From positions 1-64,000 of the forward strand of contig NZ_BMVP01000013.1 of the NCBI RefSeq assembly GCF_014650775.1: a stretch of DNA of 64,000 bases. The letters run 5' to 3'. The position numbers and the translations under genes are program-made. The stretch is from Streptomyces cirratus (GTDB lineage: Bacteria; Actinomycetota; Actinomycetes; Streptomycetales; Streptomycetaceae). Under the pieces are notes generated by a model, which worked only from the letters and a program-made list of their open reading frames with translations, did no database searches and was not told the DNA's origin. Below are positions 34,177 to 42,481 of this stretch, in pieces (positions within the stretch are counted from its first letter, which is position 1; each line of letters begins with the position of its first letter).

Positions 34177-34866
34177 GGGCGGCTGCCTCGACCCGGGCGA
34201 GGCGGAGGGCGCAGACGCGTTTCTGCGGTGCACCGGCCCCATCCGGCGGTCCGTGCCGCCGGGTTCCTCGTGGTCATGGTGTCGGCTTGCTGTAGAAGGA
34301 GAGATCAGGACGCTGCCGCCCATCGCCCGGCCGGCGAACTCCGACCGCGACGCCGTGAGCAGGTGCGGCCACCTCGTGGTGGCTGCCCGATGTGCGGCCG
34401 CGGCCGCCGAGATGGCGTCGGTGCGGGCGATGTCGCGGGCCACGTCCTTGACGCGGCCGGAGGGCGCGTCGTTGTCGCCTCCCGGCAGGGTGGTGGTGCC
34501 CACTCGTGCTGCGAGTACCGCACCTCGGGCCGCCGGTACGCTGCGCCGCTTCATGCGGACGGCGTCGCAGGCCGTGCGGGTTTCCGAGGCATCCGCCTGA
34601 CCCGGTGACGACGGACGGGTCCGGCACCCGGTGCGCCAGTCGTAGAGTGGTTTGCCGCGGACTCGGTGGCGGCGAGGCCGCCCGGGGTGTGGGCGGCCGT
34701 GTTCAGCTTTTGGCGTGAAGCCGGCGTCTCCCGTGCGCTGGGCACAGGCCGCCAGGACAGCCTGTCGCGCACGCGAGGGGACGGGCCGGGGTGTGCGGCG
34801 CCGGCGGGTGTCGCGCCGGAGGTAATTCGCAGGCAGTCGTGGTCCAAGGCTGCCTACGCTCCCGCC
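34177..34866. other. Long non-coding stretch
   Basis: No gene could be supported with confidence. A minus-strand frame at about 34305-34554 (MKRRSVPAARGAVLAARVG, VKDVARDIARTDAISAAAAAH) is alanine-rich and somewhat protein-like but lacks a recognisable family and a ribosome-binding site. Confidence 0.35.
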
Positions 34867-35649
34867 ATGCCGAACTCAGAACTGCAGCGGATCAACTCTT
34901 TCTTGTCGGCCTTCGCCCGACGCCAGGCCGCGCGCATCGTCGACCTCCCGGGCGGGTTCGCCGTATTTGACGACGCCTTTGCACATTCCCACGCGAACAA
35001 CCAGATCATCATCGACAGCATCGTTGACTCCGAGGCGGTGCCCGCCATCGCGGAAGAGGCACTGGGACATCTGCCTCACCGACTGGTATCCGTCCTTGAC
35101 GACGAAGTCGGAACGGCGTGCGCGGAGCCGCTGATCCGGGCCGGTTATAGCCACTCCACCTATCTGGTCATGCTGCATGCGGGCCCCGTGCCGGCCGGCG
35201 GGGCCGCGGAGGAGATGGACCTCGACGCGATACGTATCCCACTCACCCGGCGGTGGCGGGGCCTGCTTCCGGGCGTCGACGACGAGGTCCTGCGCCATCT
35301 CGTCGACCGACGCGAGGTTCGCCGCCGCGGGGCCGACATCGTGCACTTCCTCGGTGCCCGCACGGAGGAGGGAGAGGTCGCGTCGTGGGCCGACCTCTAT
35401 CTGGACCCGGCAACCGGCACAGCCCAGATCGAGGACCTGATCACCTCGCAGGCCCACCTCAGGCGCGGTTACGCCGATGCCGTCCTGACCACCGCCTTGC
35501 GCCTGGCCGCCGACAAGGACTGCGGTACCCGGTTTCTGACCGCTGATGCGACGGACTGGCCACGACACTGGTATGAGCGCCGCGGCTTCTGCGTCATCGG
35601 CCGCTCTCACTGCTTCGAACGGGGCGCCGCCGGCCCGCACCGGTCCTGA
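34867..35649 (+). CDS. GNAT-family N-acetyltransferase
   Basis: A 260-residue protein. The N-terminal part (MPNSELQRINSFLSAFARRQAARIVDLPGGFAVFDDAF) is a Streptomyces-type substrate domain. The C-terminal GNAT core shows SWADLYLDPATGTAQIEDLITSQAHLRRGYADAVLTTAL, with RRGYA taking the place of the acetyl-CoA loop (R/Q)xxGxG/A, and WYERRGFCVIGRSHCF at the end. It would transfer an acetyl group from acetyl-CoA to an unknown amine. No ribosome-binding site is obvious at the ATG. Its 3' end overlaps the LysR-like fragment on the other strand. Confidence 0.85.
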   Translation: MPNSELQRINSFLSAFARRQAARIVDLPGGFAVFDDAFAHSHANNQIIIDSIVDSEAVPAIAEEALGHLPHRLVSVLDDEVGTACAEPLIRAGYSHSTYLVMLHAGPVPAGGAAEEMDLDAIRIPLTRRWRGLLPGVDDEVLRHLVDRREVRRRGADIVHFLGARTEEGEVASWADLYLDPATGTAQIEDLITSQAHLRRGYADAVLTTALRLAADKDCGTRFLTADATDWPRHWYERRGFCVIGRSHCFERGAAGPHRS

Positions 35650-36464
35650 GGGCATGGGCGGGCCCGGGTGGGTGTGGCTCGGGAGCACATTCGGGCGCTG
35701 CGCAGGAGTTGGCTGTGGACCTGGGAGAGGCGGTAGTCGGCCAGGGCTCCGGAGCGGACCACCAGGTGGAGGGTGTTGACGGTTGGGAGCTCCGGTTCCA
35801 GGAGGGTGACCCGGGCTTGCGAGGAGAGGGCGGCGGAGCACGGGCAGCGGGGCAGGACCGAGATGCCCGCCGAGGAGATGACGGCTGACATGACGGCGCG
35901 CAGGTCCGGTACGACGACGCTGGGTGCGGTCGTCGGCGTGGCGTCGAAGACGTCTTTCCAGTACTGGCGAATCAGTGGCAGCGTTTCGGCGTACGCGATG
36001 AGCGGTGCTTTGGCCACGAGGTCCACGTCTGCCCCCGTGACCCCGAGCGGGAACAGCTCCTGCGCCATCGCGGGCGAGGCGGCGAGGATGAGTTCCTCGT
36101 CGGCGAGGGGGGTGGCTTCCAGCCCGCGTCTGCGGGGCCTGATCGTGGGGACGACCAGGTCGAGGAAGCCGTCGGAGAGGTGGTCGAGGAGTTCGTAGCT
36201 GACGCCGACGGACGTCTTGATGTCCATTCCGCCTGCGGCCAGGCGGGACAGGGCGGGCACGAGCCGTGCGGCGGCCAGTTCGGGTGTCGCGGGGGGTGCG
36301 TACGCTGCGAAGGCGGGTGCGGCGTCGGCGTGGTCCGCGGTGACGGTCAGGGCCAGGGGCCGTGCACGCTCGTCGGCGGTGTTCTGCCAGGTTCCGTCGA
36401 CGGCCCGTCTGATCAGCCGTTCGTGGGCGGGCTGGGACGGGCCGAACCCGTCGGGCAGGTTTCG
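35607..36464 (-). pseudogene. LysR-type regulator lacking its DNA-binding domain
   Basis: The effector-binding half of a LysR-type regulator: LVPALSRLAAGGMDIKTSVG, LLDHLSDGFLDLVVPTIRPRRR, TPLADEELILAASPAMA, LPLIRQYWKDVFDATP, VPDLRAVMSAVISSAGISVLPR. The N-terminal winged helix is absent. The frame is open upstream to about 36464 but reads NLPDGFGPSQPAHERLIRRA and ADHADAAPAFAAYAPPATPE, not a LysR DNA-binding domain. The 3' end runs 43 bases into the GNAT gene. It is most likely a recombination remnant. Confidence 0.7.
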
Positions 36465-36621
36465 TCAGGGCGAGTTGGTGCGGTACTTCCGCGCGGTGGC
36501 TTCGAGCGTTCGGCGGTGATCAGCCCGCAGACGCACCCGGTCAACCGAGCGACCCATCAAGGAGAGACGCGCCGGCCAGGAGAGCCCGGCCGGCTGCTCC
36601 CGCGGGGCAGTGGGGCCGTGG

Positions 36622-37257
36622 TCAGATCGTGACCGGGCCGTGGGCGGTGGCGAACTCGACCGAGACCAGACCCGGGTCCTCATCCTCGACCCAGGTGACG
36701 TCGATCTGGTCGAGGGGGTGGTCGGCCGGTTCGCCGAGGAATTCGGCGATGGAGGCGGCGTCGCCGGCGATGGAGACGCCGTGGATGGTGGTGGAGGTGC
36801 GCGGGTCGGCGCTCGGGCGCTCCTCGGCGGGGACCAACCACTGTAGGAAGTAGGGCAGTTGCGGGTCCTCCAGCAGTTCCAGCAGGCCGATCTGCTTCCA
36901 CCTCAGGTCGAACCCGTCGGGGCGGACACGGTGGCCCTCGGCCGAGGTGCGGCCCAGGCGGCCCTCGACCGGGGCGATGTCGTCGACGGAGACCACCCAA
37001 CCGAGCCAGCCGCCGCCCTCGGCGGCGCGGCGCGCGACCGCCTGACCGAAGAGTGCGCGGTCGGCGGCGGGGTGGTCGAGTGTGGTGACGACCTCGACGT
37101 AGGTGCCGCCGCTCAGCGGGAGGATGAAATTGCGGGTGCCGAACCGCGGGTGCACGCCCCCGTCGACGAACCCGGCGCCGAGGGCCGATCCGATCCACTG
37201 GACGGTCGACACGAAGCTGTCGCGGGCCACCGCATAGGACACGTGATCAAGTCGCAC
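36622..37257 (-). CDS. VOC/glyoxalase-like domain protein
   Basis: A 211-residue protein of the glyoxalase-like (VOC superfamily) type found in actinobacteria. It has VRLDHVSYAVARDSFVSTVQWIG, HPRFGTRNFILPLSGGTYVEVVTTLDHPA, GGGWLGWVVSVDDIAPVEGRLGR, PYFLQWLVPAEERPS and IHGVSIAGDAASIAEFLGEPAD. His in LDHVS and Glu in YVEVV are the likely metal ligands of the first half. The GTG at 37257 is chosen because family members start right at RLDHVSYAV. The substrate is unknown. It is a lone gene. Confidence 0.82.
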   Translation of the reverse strand: MRLDHVSYAVARDSFVSTVQWIGSALGAGFVDGGVHPRFGTRNFILPLSGGTYVEVVTTLDHPAADRALFGQAVARRAAEGGGWLGWVVSVDDIAPVEGRLGRTSAEGHRVRPDGFDLRWKQIGLLELLEDPQLPYFLQWLVPAEERPSADPRTSTTIHGVSIAGDAASIAEFLGEPADHPLDQIDVTWVEDEDPGLVSVEFATAHGPVTI

Positions 37258-37561
37258 TGCGCCATCATCACCTGCCACACCGCACGAATCCCTGCGCCAC
37301 GCCCGCCGCCCCGGCCGCGTCCGCCGTGGATTCAGCCGTGGAGCGGATCGATCATCGTCATCAGCCGCCCCTGACTCCTGGGCAGTGTCGTTTCTGAGCG
37401 CCGTCACGTCGAGCGGTCGGGTCCCACCGGATCCCCTCCGGCCAGATCTCGTCGGCAGGCATACCGGAACCGAAGACCCGACGGGTCACAGTCGAGACAC
37501 CGCCACGGCACACTGCACTAGGCGTCGGTAGATGAGCACTCTTGACAGTCGGGCTTCCGCG

Positions 37562-37599
37562 CATCACCCTTTCACTACTTCCGTAGTGAAAGGGTGATG
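37562..37599. promoter_or_regulatory. YtrA-type operator upstream of the gntR-ABC operon
   Basis: CATCACCCTTTCACTAC and its exact reverse complement flank TTCC: a perfect 17-bp inverted repeat ending nine bases before the gntR start. It is the expected autorepression site of the YtrA-like regulator. The rest of 37258-37607 shows no gene. Confidence 0.88.
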
Positions 37600-37607
37600 G
37601 ACCGGCC

Positions 37608-38009
37608 GTGATCGAATACCGCATCGACCGGCGCAGTGGTGTGGCCACCTATCTCCAGATCGTGCAGCAGACCAAACAGGCTCTGCGCCTGGGGCTGTTG
37701 GAGCCGGGAGACCGGCTCCCCACCGCCCGCGAGGTGGTCGAGGCCCTCGCCATCAACCCCAACACCGTGCTGAAGGCCTATCGGGAACTCGAACGTGAGG
37801 GCCTGGTGGAGGGCCGCCGGGGCCTCGGCACCTTCGTCCGCCGGACGCTGGGCGAGGGCAAAGCGGCAGACGGCGCGCTGCGCGCCGAGCTCGCGCAGTG
37901 GCTGGTACGGGCCCGGCGGGCGGGCCTGGAGCAGGACGACATCACCGCACTGTTCACCTCCGTACTGAGCGGATCCGACAGTGAACCGAACCAGGGGGAC
38001 GAAGAATGA
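37608..38009 (+). CDS. GntR-family regulator, YtrA subfamily
   Basis: A 133-residue regulator. The winged helix is ATYLQIVQQTKQALRLGLLEPGDRLPTAREVVEALAINPNTVLKAYRELEREGLVEGRRGLGTFV (about 13-77). The short C-terminal tail (ALFTSVLSGSDSEPNQGDEE) has no ligand domain, the YtrA hallmark. It overlaps the ABC ATPase gene by four bases (ATGA) and is preceded by a perfect palindrome. YtrA-type repressors commonly respond to cell-envelope-active antibiotics, so this transporter may be an envelope-stress pump; that is inference. Confidence 0.92.
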   Translation: MIEYRIDRRSGVATYLQIVQQTKQALRLGLLEPGDRLPTAREVVEALAINPNTVLKAYRELEREGLVEGRRGLGTFVRRTLGEGKAADGALRAELAQWLVRARRAGLEQDDITALFTSVLSGSDSEPNQGDEE

Positions 38010-38872
38010 CCGCAGCCATCGAAGCCCACGGCCTCGGACGGAGGTTCCGCCGCGGCGGCTGGGCCCTGAGGGACTGCTCCTTCCGGCTCCCCGCCGGTCG
38101 CATATGCGCCCTGATCGGCCCCAACGGGGCCGGCAAGTCCACACTGCTGGCCTTGGCCGCGGGCGTACTGAAGCCCACCGAGGGCACCCTGACGACCCCG
38201 CCCCGCGAGGCCATCGCCTATGTTTCGCAGGACAAGCCGCTCCATCCGCAACTGACGGTCGCGGAAACCCTGCGCATGGGCGCCGACCTGAATCCCGGCC
38301 GCTGGGACGCGGCCGTCGCGGGCAAGGTCGTGGAGGGCGGCGGTCTGGACCCGGCCCGGCGCGTCCGCGCCCTGTCCGGGGGCCAGCGTTCCCGGCTGGC
38401 CCTGGCCTTGGCCCTCGGCAAACGGCCCACGCTGCTGCTCCTGGACGAGGCGTTGTCCGACGTGGACCCGCTCGCGCGCCGCGAACTGATGGGCGCTCTG
38501 CTGGCGACGGCCACCGAAGACGGCACCACCGTCCTCATGTCCTCGCACATCCTCTCCGAGCTGGAGGACGCCTGCGACCACCTGCTGCTGATCGACGGCG
38601 GACGCGTCCGGCTCGGCGGCTCGGTGGACGATCTCCTGCAGGCCCACACCCTGGTGTCCGGCCCGATCAGCGACTTGGCCCCCCATACCGTGGTCACCGC
38701 ACGCGCCACCGGGCGCCGGCTCACCGCCCTGATCCGTCCGGAAGGGCCCGTGAGTACCGACGGCGGCGGCTGGCAGGTGGAGGAACCCACCCTGGAAGAG
38801 CTGGTGCTCGCCCATCTGGGCGCCCCGGGCGTCCCGGCCCTGCTCACCACGGCCATGGAGGCTGCGGCATGA
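38006..38872 (+). CDS. ABC transporter ATPase
   Basis: A 288-residue ATPase. It shows Walker A GPNGAGKST (about 37-45), the Q-loop in YVSQDKPL, signature LSGGQRSRLALA, Walker B TLLLLDEALSDVDPLA (Ala-Leu in place of the usual Pro-Thr) and the switch His in MSSHILSELED. The C-terminal 80 residues (VVTARATGRRLTALIRPEGP) are the family extension. It pairs with the downstream permease, whose start overlaps its stop (ATGA), and is co-transcribed with gntR. Confidence 0.92.
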   Translation: MTAAIEAHGLGRRFRRGGWALRDCSFRLPAGRICALIGPNGAGKSTLLALAAGVLKPTEGTLTTPPREAIAYVSQDKPLHPQLTVAETLRMGADLNPGRWDAAVAGKVVEGGGLDPARRVRALSGGQRSRLALALALGKRPTLLLLDEALSDVDPLARRELMGALLATATEDGTTVLMSSHILSELEDACDHLLLIDGGRVRLGGSVDDLLQAHTLVSGPISDLAPHTVVTARATGRRLTALIRPEGPVSTDGGGWQVEEPTLEELVLAHLGAPGVPALLTTAMEAAA

Positions 38873-39735
38873 CCCTCCTGGACCTGCGCGGCCCTGTTCG
38901 AGTCACGATCGGCCTGCACCGCCGCGTGTTGTGGGCGGCTCTCGCCCTCGTGCTGCTCGCCGCCATCGCCCTGCCCGCCGGCCGCTGGTACGTCCAGTCA
39001 CTGGCAGAGGACTTCGCTGCGACCGGCTGCAAGGTGGAGAACACGGTGCCCGGATGCGGTATCCGAGTCCGCGGCTTCCTCTCCCGCAGCCTGTACGTCA
39101 ACAGGATGTTCCACTACATCGGGCTCGGAATGGGGGTACTGCCCCTGGTCCTCGGCGCGTTCGTCGCGGGCCCGCTGGTCGGGCGCGAGCTGGAATCGGG
39201 CACCTACCGGCTGCAGTGGACCCAATCGGTCAGTCCGGCCCGCTGGCTCGCCGCCAGGCTGGCGGTACCGGCCGCCGGCGCGCTCCTCGTCCTGCCCGCG
39301 TTCGTTCTCCTGGCCGCCTGGGTCCGGCGGGAATCGCTGGACACCTGGTACCCGCTCCAGTGGAACGAACTCCCCGTCTACCAGCTGATCGGGCCGGTGT
39401 CGGTGAGTTATGCCCTCCTCGGCATCGCGGTCGGCGCCATGGCCGGTCTGCTGATCGGACGCACGGTACCCGCCATGGCCGCGGCCGTCACCATGGTCGG
39501 GATCGTCACGGGGGCCCTCGTCCTGATCCGCCCCCGGCTCTGGCCCGCCCTCGACGGCCCCTCGCGCGGCGGGGACGCGGGGATCTTCTCCGGTCCGGTC
39601 GATCTCAGTGCCGTCCTTCATCACCCCGAGTCCCACTTCTGGCCGCTGCAACTGGTCGAGAGCGCGATCGTGCTCGCCCTCGCCGCCACCGCGATCGTCG
39701 CGGCCTTCGCGCTGCTGCGCCGCCGGCACCGCTGA
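38869..39735 (+). CDS. ABC transporter permease
   Basis: A 288-residue membrane protein. It has about six helices: VLWAALALVLLAAIALPAG near 20-38, then an extracellular loop with two Cys (TGCKVENTVPGCGIRV) that could form a disulfide, then helices around 85-105, 135-155, 180-205, 210-228 and 262-282. It matches the Streptomyces permeases that accompany YtrA-type regulators. It is translated by ATGA coupling from the ATPase gene. The substrate is unknown. Confidence 0.88.
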   Translation: MTLLDLRGPVRVTIGLHRRVLWAALALVLLAAIALPAGRWYVQSLAEDFAATGCKVENTVPGCGIRVRGFLSRSLYVNRMFHYIGLGMGVLPLVLGAFVAGPLVGRELESGTYRLQWTQSVSPARWLAARLAVPAAGALLVLPAFVLLAAWVRRESLDTWYPLQWNELPVYQLIGPVSVSYALLGIAVGAMAGLLIGRTVPAMAAAVTMVGIVTGALVLIRPRLWPALDGPSRGGDAGIFSGPVDLSAVLHHPESHFWPLQLVESAIVLALAATAIVAAFALLRRRHR

Positions 39736-40180
39736 CCGACCCCCGTGCCTGAGGTAAGGAGGACAGTGCCAGGAGCGGGCATCGGACACCCCTGCACCCG
39801 GGATCCCGACGCCGGCGCCGTGCGAGACGTGGGGCGGCTCACTGAGGCGCCGGGCCGGCGGGGATCAGTCCGAGGGGCGGGTGTCAGTGGGGTGGGGCGT
39901 CGCCGGGGGGCTGCCGGACGGGGCCGGTCGGGGCCGCTCCGGGCGGCGTGGCCAGCAGGGGGTGACGGGCTGTCATAGCCGGTCCTGGTGTCCGCCGAGG
40001 TCTCGAACAGCGTCGCGATCAGTAACCACACCAGCGTCGGAGCCCAGCCCTACGGGCAGAACGCCCGCGCGACCCTCCCCGGGGCAGCGTCAGAGCAGCC
40101 GGACGACGATGACACGTTCCTCCGCCGACGTCATCCCGTCCGGGCCGGTACCCCGCACGGGGTCGGGGTAGGAGGGGCGC
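39736..40180. other. Intergenic region, no gene seen
   Basis: No gene, repeat or clear promoter is supported between the ABC permease gene and the small membrane protein gene. Confidence 0.4.
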
Positions 40181-40432
40181 ATGTTCAGGCATCGGCGGGT
40201 TCGGACGGCAGTGGTGCTCGTGGTCAGTTGGATGGCTTTGGCAGGAGTGGAACGTTGGGGTGAGCACGCATCGTGGCGGGGGGCTCTGCTCGGCGGGTTG
40301 GTGTGGGGGGTCGTGATCACCGGTGCCTGGTGGTTCGCCGAATGGACGCAGATCGGCCACGCCGGGGTGGCGCGGTCCGTTGGCAGGGCGGATGACGAAA
40401 GGAGGCCCGCGGGCCGGCACCAGAGGTCCTGA
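40181..40432 (+). CDS. Small membrane protein (83 aa)
   Basis: An 83-residue protein preceded by a strong ribosome-binding site (AGGAGGGG). Two hydrophobic helices are visible, VRTAVVLVVSWMALAGVE (about 7-24) and GALLGGLVWGVVITGAWWFAEW (about 33-54), followed by a charged cytoplasmic tail (RADDERRPAGRHQRS). Such small proteins are common and unassigned in Streptomyces. It converges on the biosynthetic cluster and is probably not part of it. Confidence 0.65.
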   Translation: MFRHRRVRTAVVLVVSWMALAGVERWGEHASWRGALLGGLVWGVVITGAWWFAEWTQIGHAGVARSVGRADDERRPAGRHQRS

Positions 40433-40458
40433 CGCGGGGAACCGCCGCGGCGGCGGGA

Positions 40459-40474
40459 GCGGCCGGGCGGCCGC
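40459..40474. terminator. GC hairpin at the convergent ends of the cluster
   Basis: GCGGCC-GGGC-GGCCGC lies 12 bases after the thioesterase stop, in the 54-base gap between it and the small membrane protein gene. Confidence 0.6.
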
Positions 40475-40486
40475 CCCCGCAGTCCG

Positions 40487-41215
40487 TCACACGGCGGTCG
40501 TGACCTGGGCGAGGTCCTGGCGCAGCGCCTGCCACCAGAGGTCCTCTTCGTGCGGTCCGGTCAGGAAGTGGGCGGCCGGCAGGCTGCGCGAGGTGAGGCG
40601 GTCGCTCTCGTCGTGCCAGGCGAGGGTCGAGGCCGCCGGTATCGCCGAGTCCGCGGCGCCGTGGTAGACGAAGACCGGGCACCGCAGCCGCTCGTGGGAC
40701 TCGGGCCTGAGGTAGCTCTCGCTCGCGTGGAGTTCCGCCCGGATGGTGGGGAGGAACAGTTCGAGGAACTCCTCCTCCCCCTCCAGGTCCGGGCTCAGCC
40801 CGCCGATCCCGGCGAGTTCGGTGAGCAGTTCCGCGTCGGCCATCGAGCGCCAGTTGATCGCCGGCAGGGGCGTGGAGGGGGCCCGCTGGCTGGCTGCGAA
40901 CACGGCCTCGACCGGCTTGCCGGCCGCCTCCAGCCGCGCGGCCACGTCGTACGCCACGAGCGCGCCGTAGCTGATTCCGGCGAACGCCAGGCGCTCGCCG
41001 GCCGCGATGCGTTCGGACAGCGACCGCAGCGCGTACTCGCTCACCGCGGCGACGTCCGGGAAGGGCTCGTCGAAGAGCCGTCCCTCGCGGCCCGGCAGAG
41101 TGGGCAGGACCAGTTCCACTCCGTCGGGCAGTTCCTCCCGCCAGCTGCGGAATCGTCCCAGCCCGCCCCCGGCGTGCGGAAAGCACACGAGGGTCAGGGT
41201 GTTCGGGGCTGACAT
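40487..41215 (-). CDS. Type II thioesterase
   Basis: A 242-residue stand-alone alpha/beta hydrolase (GrsT/TEII type). It opens MSAPNTLTLVCFPHAGGGLG, has the nucleophile motif GISYG (Ser82), Asp in VYHGAADSAIP and His in LPAAHFLTGPHEE. The usual job is to clear mis-primed carrier domains in NRPS/PKS lines by hydrolysing unwanted acyl groups. Because NRPS3 ends in a carrier domain with no thioesterase, this enzyme might also release the product. It is the last gene of the cluster, 33 bases after the SufS-like gene. Confidence 0.93.
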   Translation of the reverse strand: MSAPNTLTLVCFPHAGGGLGRFRSWREELPDGVELVLPTLPGREGRLFDEPFPDVAAVSEYALRSLSERIAAGERLAFAGISYGALVAYDVAARLEAAGKPVEAVFAASQRAPSTPLPAINWRSMADAELLTELAGIGGLSPDLEGEEEFLELFLPTIRAELHASESYLRPESHERLRCPVFVYHGAADSAIPAASTLAWHDESDRLTSRSLPAAHFLTGPHEEDLWWQALRQDLAQVTTAV

Positions 41216-41248
41216 GTGACACCTCTGTCGTTCGATGGTTGACCGCGC

Positions 41249-42481
41249 TCAGCGGCGGGCGCCGACTACCGCCGCGGGACCGATGCAGGCGAGCAGCTCG
41301 TCCAGTGCCTCGTAGAAGCCCTCGACCTCGGCGACCTCGTTGTAGAGGTAGGCGGAGACCCGCAGGATCTCCCCACCTGCCAGGCCGGTGACCAGCGGCT
41401 GCGAGCACATGTGGCCGCTGCGCACCATGTAGCCGTACGAGTCGCTCAGCATGCGGGCGACGTCGCCGGTCGGGACGCCCTGCTCCAGGCGCAGGCTCAC
41501 CAGACCGATGCGGTCGGTGAGGTTCGGCGGTCCGATCAGGCGGACGCCGGGGCGGGTGAGCGCGCCGCCGACCAGCGCCCGGGCGACGTCCCGCTCGTGC
41601 TGGTGGAGCGCTGCGGGGTCCAGGGCTTCGAGGTAGCGGATCGCCGCGCCGGAGCCGATGACCGAGGCGATGGCCGGTGTGCCGGCCTCGAACTTGTAGG
41701 GCGTGCGGCGGTCGACGCTGCCGTCGAGGTCCACCCAGTCGACCATGCCGCCGCCGACGGTCAGCGGGCGCAGTGCCGAAAGGAGGCGGCTGCGGCCGAA
41801 GAGGACGCCCACCCCGGTGGGGCCCAGCATCTTGTGCATCGAGAAGGCGACGAAGTCGACGTCCAGCTCGTGCACGTTGAGGCGCTGGTGGGGCAGGGAC
41901 TGCGCGGCGTCGAGGACGATGACCGCGTCGGTGGCGGAACGGATCTCGGCGATCAGTTCCGCCACCGGGTGGACGGTTCCGGTGACGTTCGAGCAGTGGG
42001 TGAGGGCGACGACCTTCGGCCGCTCGCGCAGCAGCTCCCGGAAGTGGTCGCGGTCGAGCCGGCCGTCGGCGTCGACGCGGGTCAGGGCGAGGCGGCCGGC
42101 GCGTCGCCAGGGCAGCATCTGGGAGTGGTGGGCGTCCATGCAGCCCACGATGTAGGCGTCCGGTTCCAGCTCCAGGCCCTGCGCGACGAGGTTGAGGGCC
42201 TCGCTGGTGTTGCGGGTCAGGACGACCTCGTTGGCCGCGGCGCCTATGTGGGACGCGATGAGCACGCGGGACGCCTCGTAGGCGTCGGACGCCTCCTCGG
42301 AGAGGCGGTGCTTTCCGCGGTGGATGTTCGCGCCGTTGGTCTCGTAGTACTCGGTGATGGCGCGGATGACGGCATCGGGCTTGAGGGTGGTGGCCGCGCT
42401 GTCGAGGTAGGAGATCCGCTGTCCGTCGATCTCCCGGCGCAGGGCGGGGAAGTCTTCCCGGTAGCTGTTTCGCACGATCAT
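41249..42481 (-). CDS. SufS-like cysteine desulfurase (class V aminotransferase fold)
   Basis: A 410-residue PLP enzyme. The PLP Lys is in FSMHKMLGPTGVG (Lys217), with His in AHHSQMLPW and Asp in VLDAAQSLPHQ binding the cofactor. The persulfide Cys is kept in RSGHMCSQPL (Cys359), matching RxGHxCxQP of group II desulfurases such as SufS. It would pull sulfur from cysteine as a persulfide. No SufE, SufU or other iron-sulfur genes are nearby, so a role in supplying sulfur to the product is more likely than housekeeping. The start overlaps the preceding stop (TGATG). Confidence 0.85.
   Translation of the reverse strand: MIVRNSYREDFPALRREIDGQRISYLDSAATTLKPDAVIRAITEYYETNGANIHRGKHRLSEEASDAYEASRVLIASHIGAAANEVVLTRNTSEALNLVAQGLELEPDAYIVGCMDAHHSQMLPWRRAGRLALTRVDADGRLDRDHFRELLRERPKVVALTHCSNVTGTVHPVAELIAEIRSATDAVIVLDAAQSLPHQRLNVHELDVDFVAFSMHKMLGPTGVGVLFGRSRLLSALRPLTVGGGMVDWVDLDGSVDRRTPYKFEAGTPAIASVIGSGAAIRYLEALDPAALHQHERDVARALVGGALTRPGVRLIGPPNLTDRIGLVSLRLEQGVPTGDVARMLSDSYGYMVRSGHMCSQPLVTGLAGGEILRVSAYLYNEVAEVEGFYEALDELLACIGPAAVVGARR

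Noticed and set aside
34305..34554. Alanine-rich minus-strand frame that might be a small gene
   Set aside because: No family, no ribosome-binding site and no conserved neighbour; left as non-coding.
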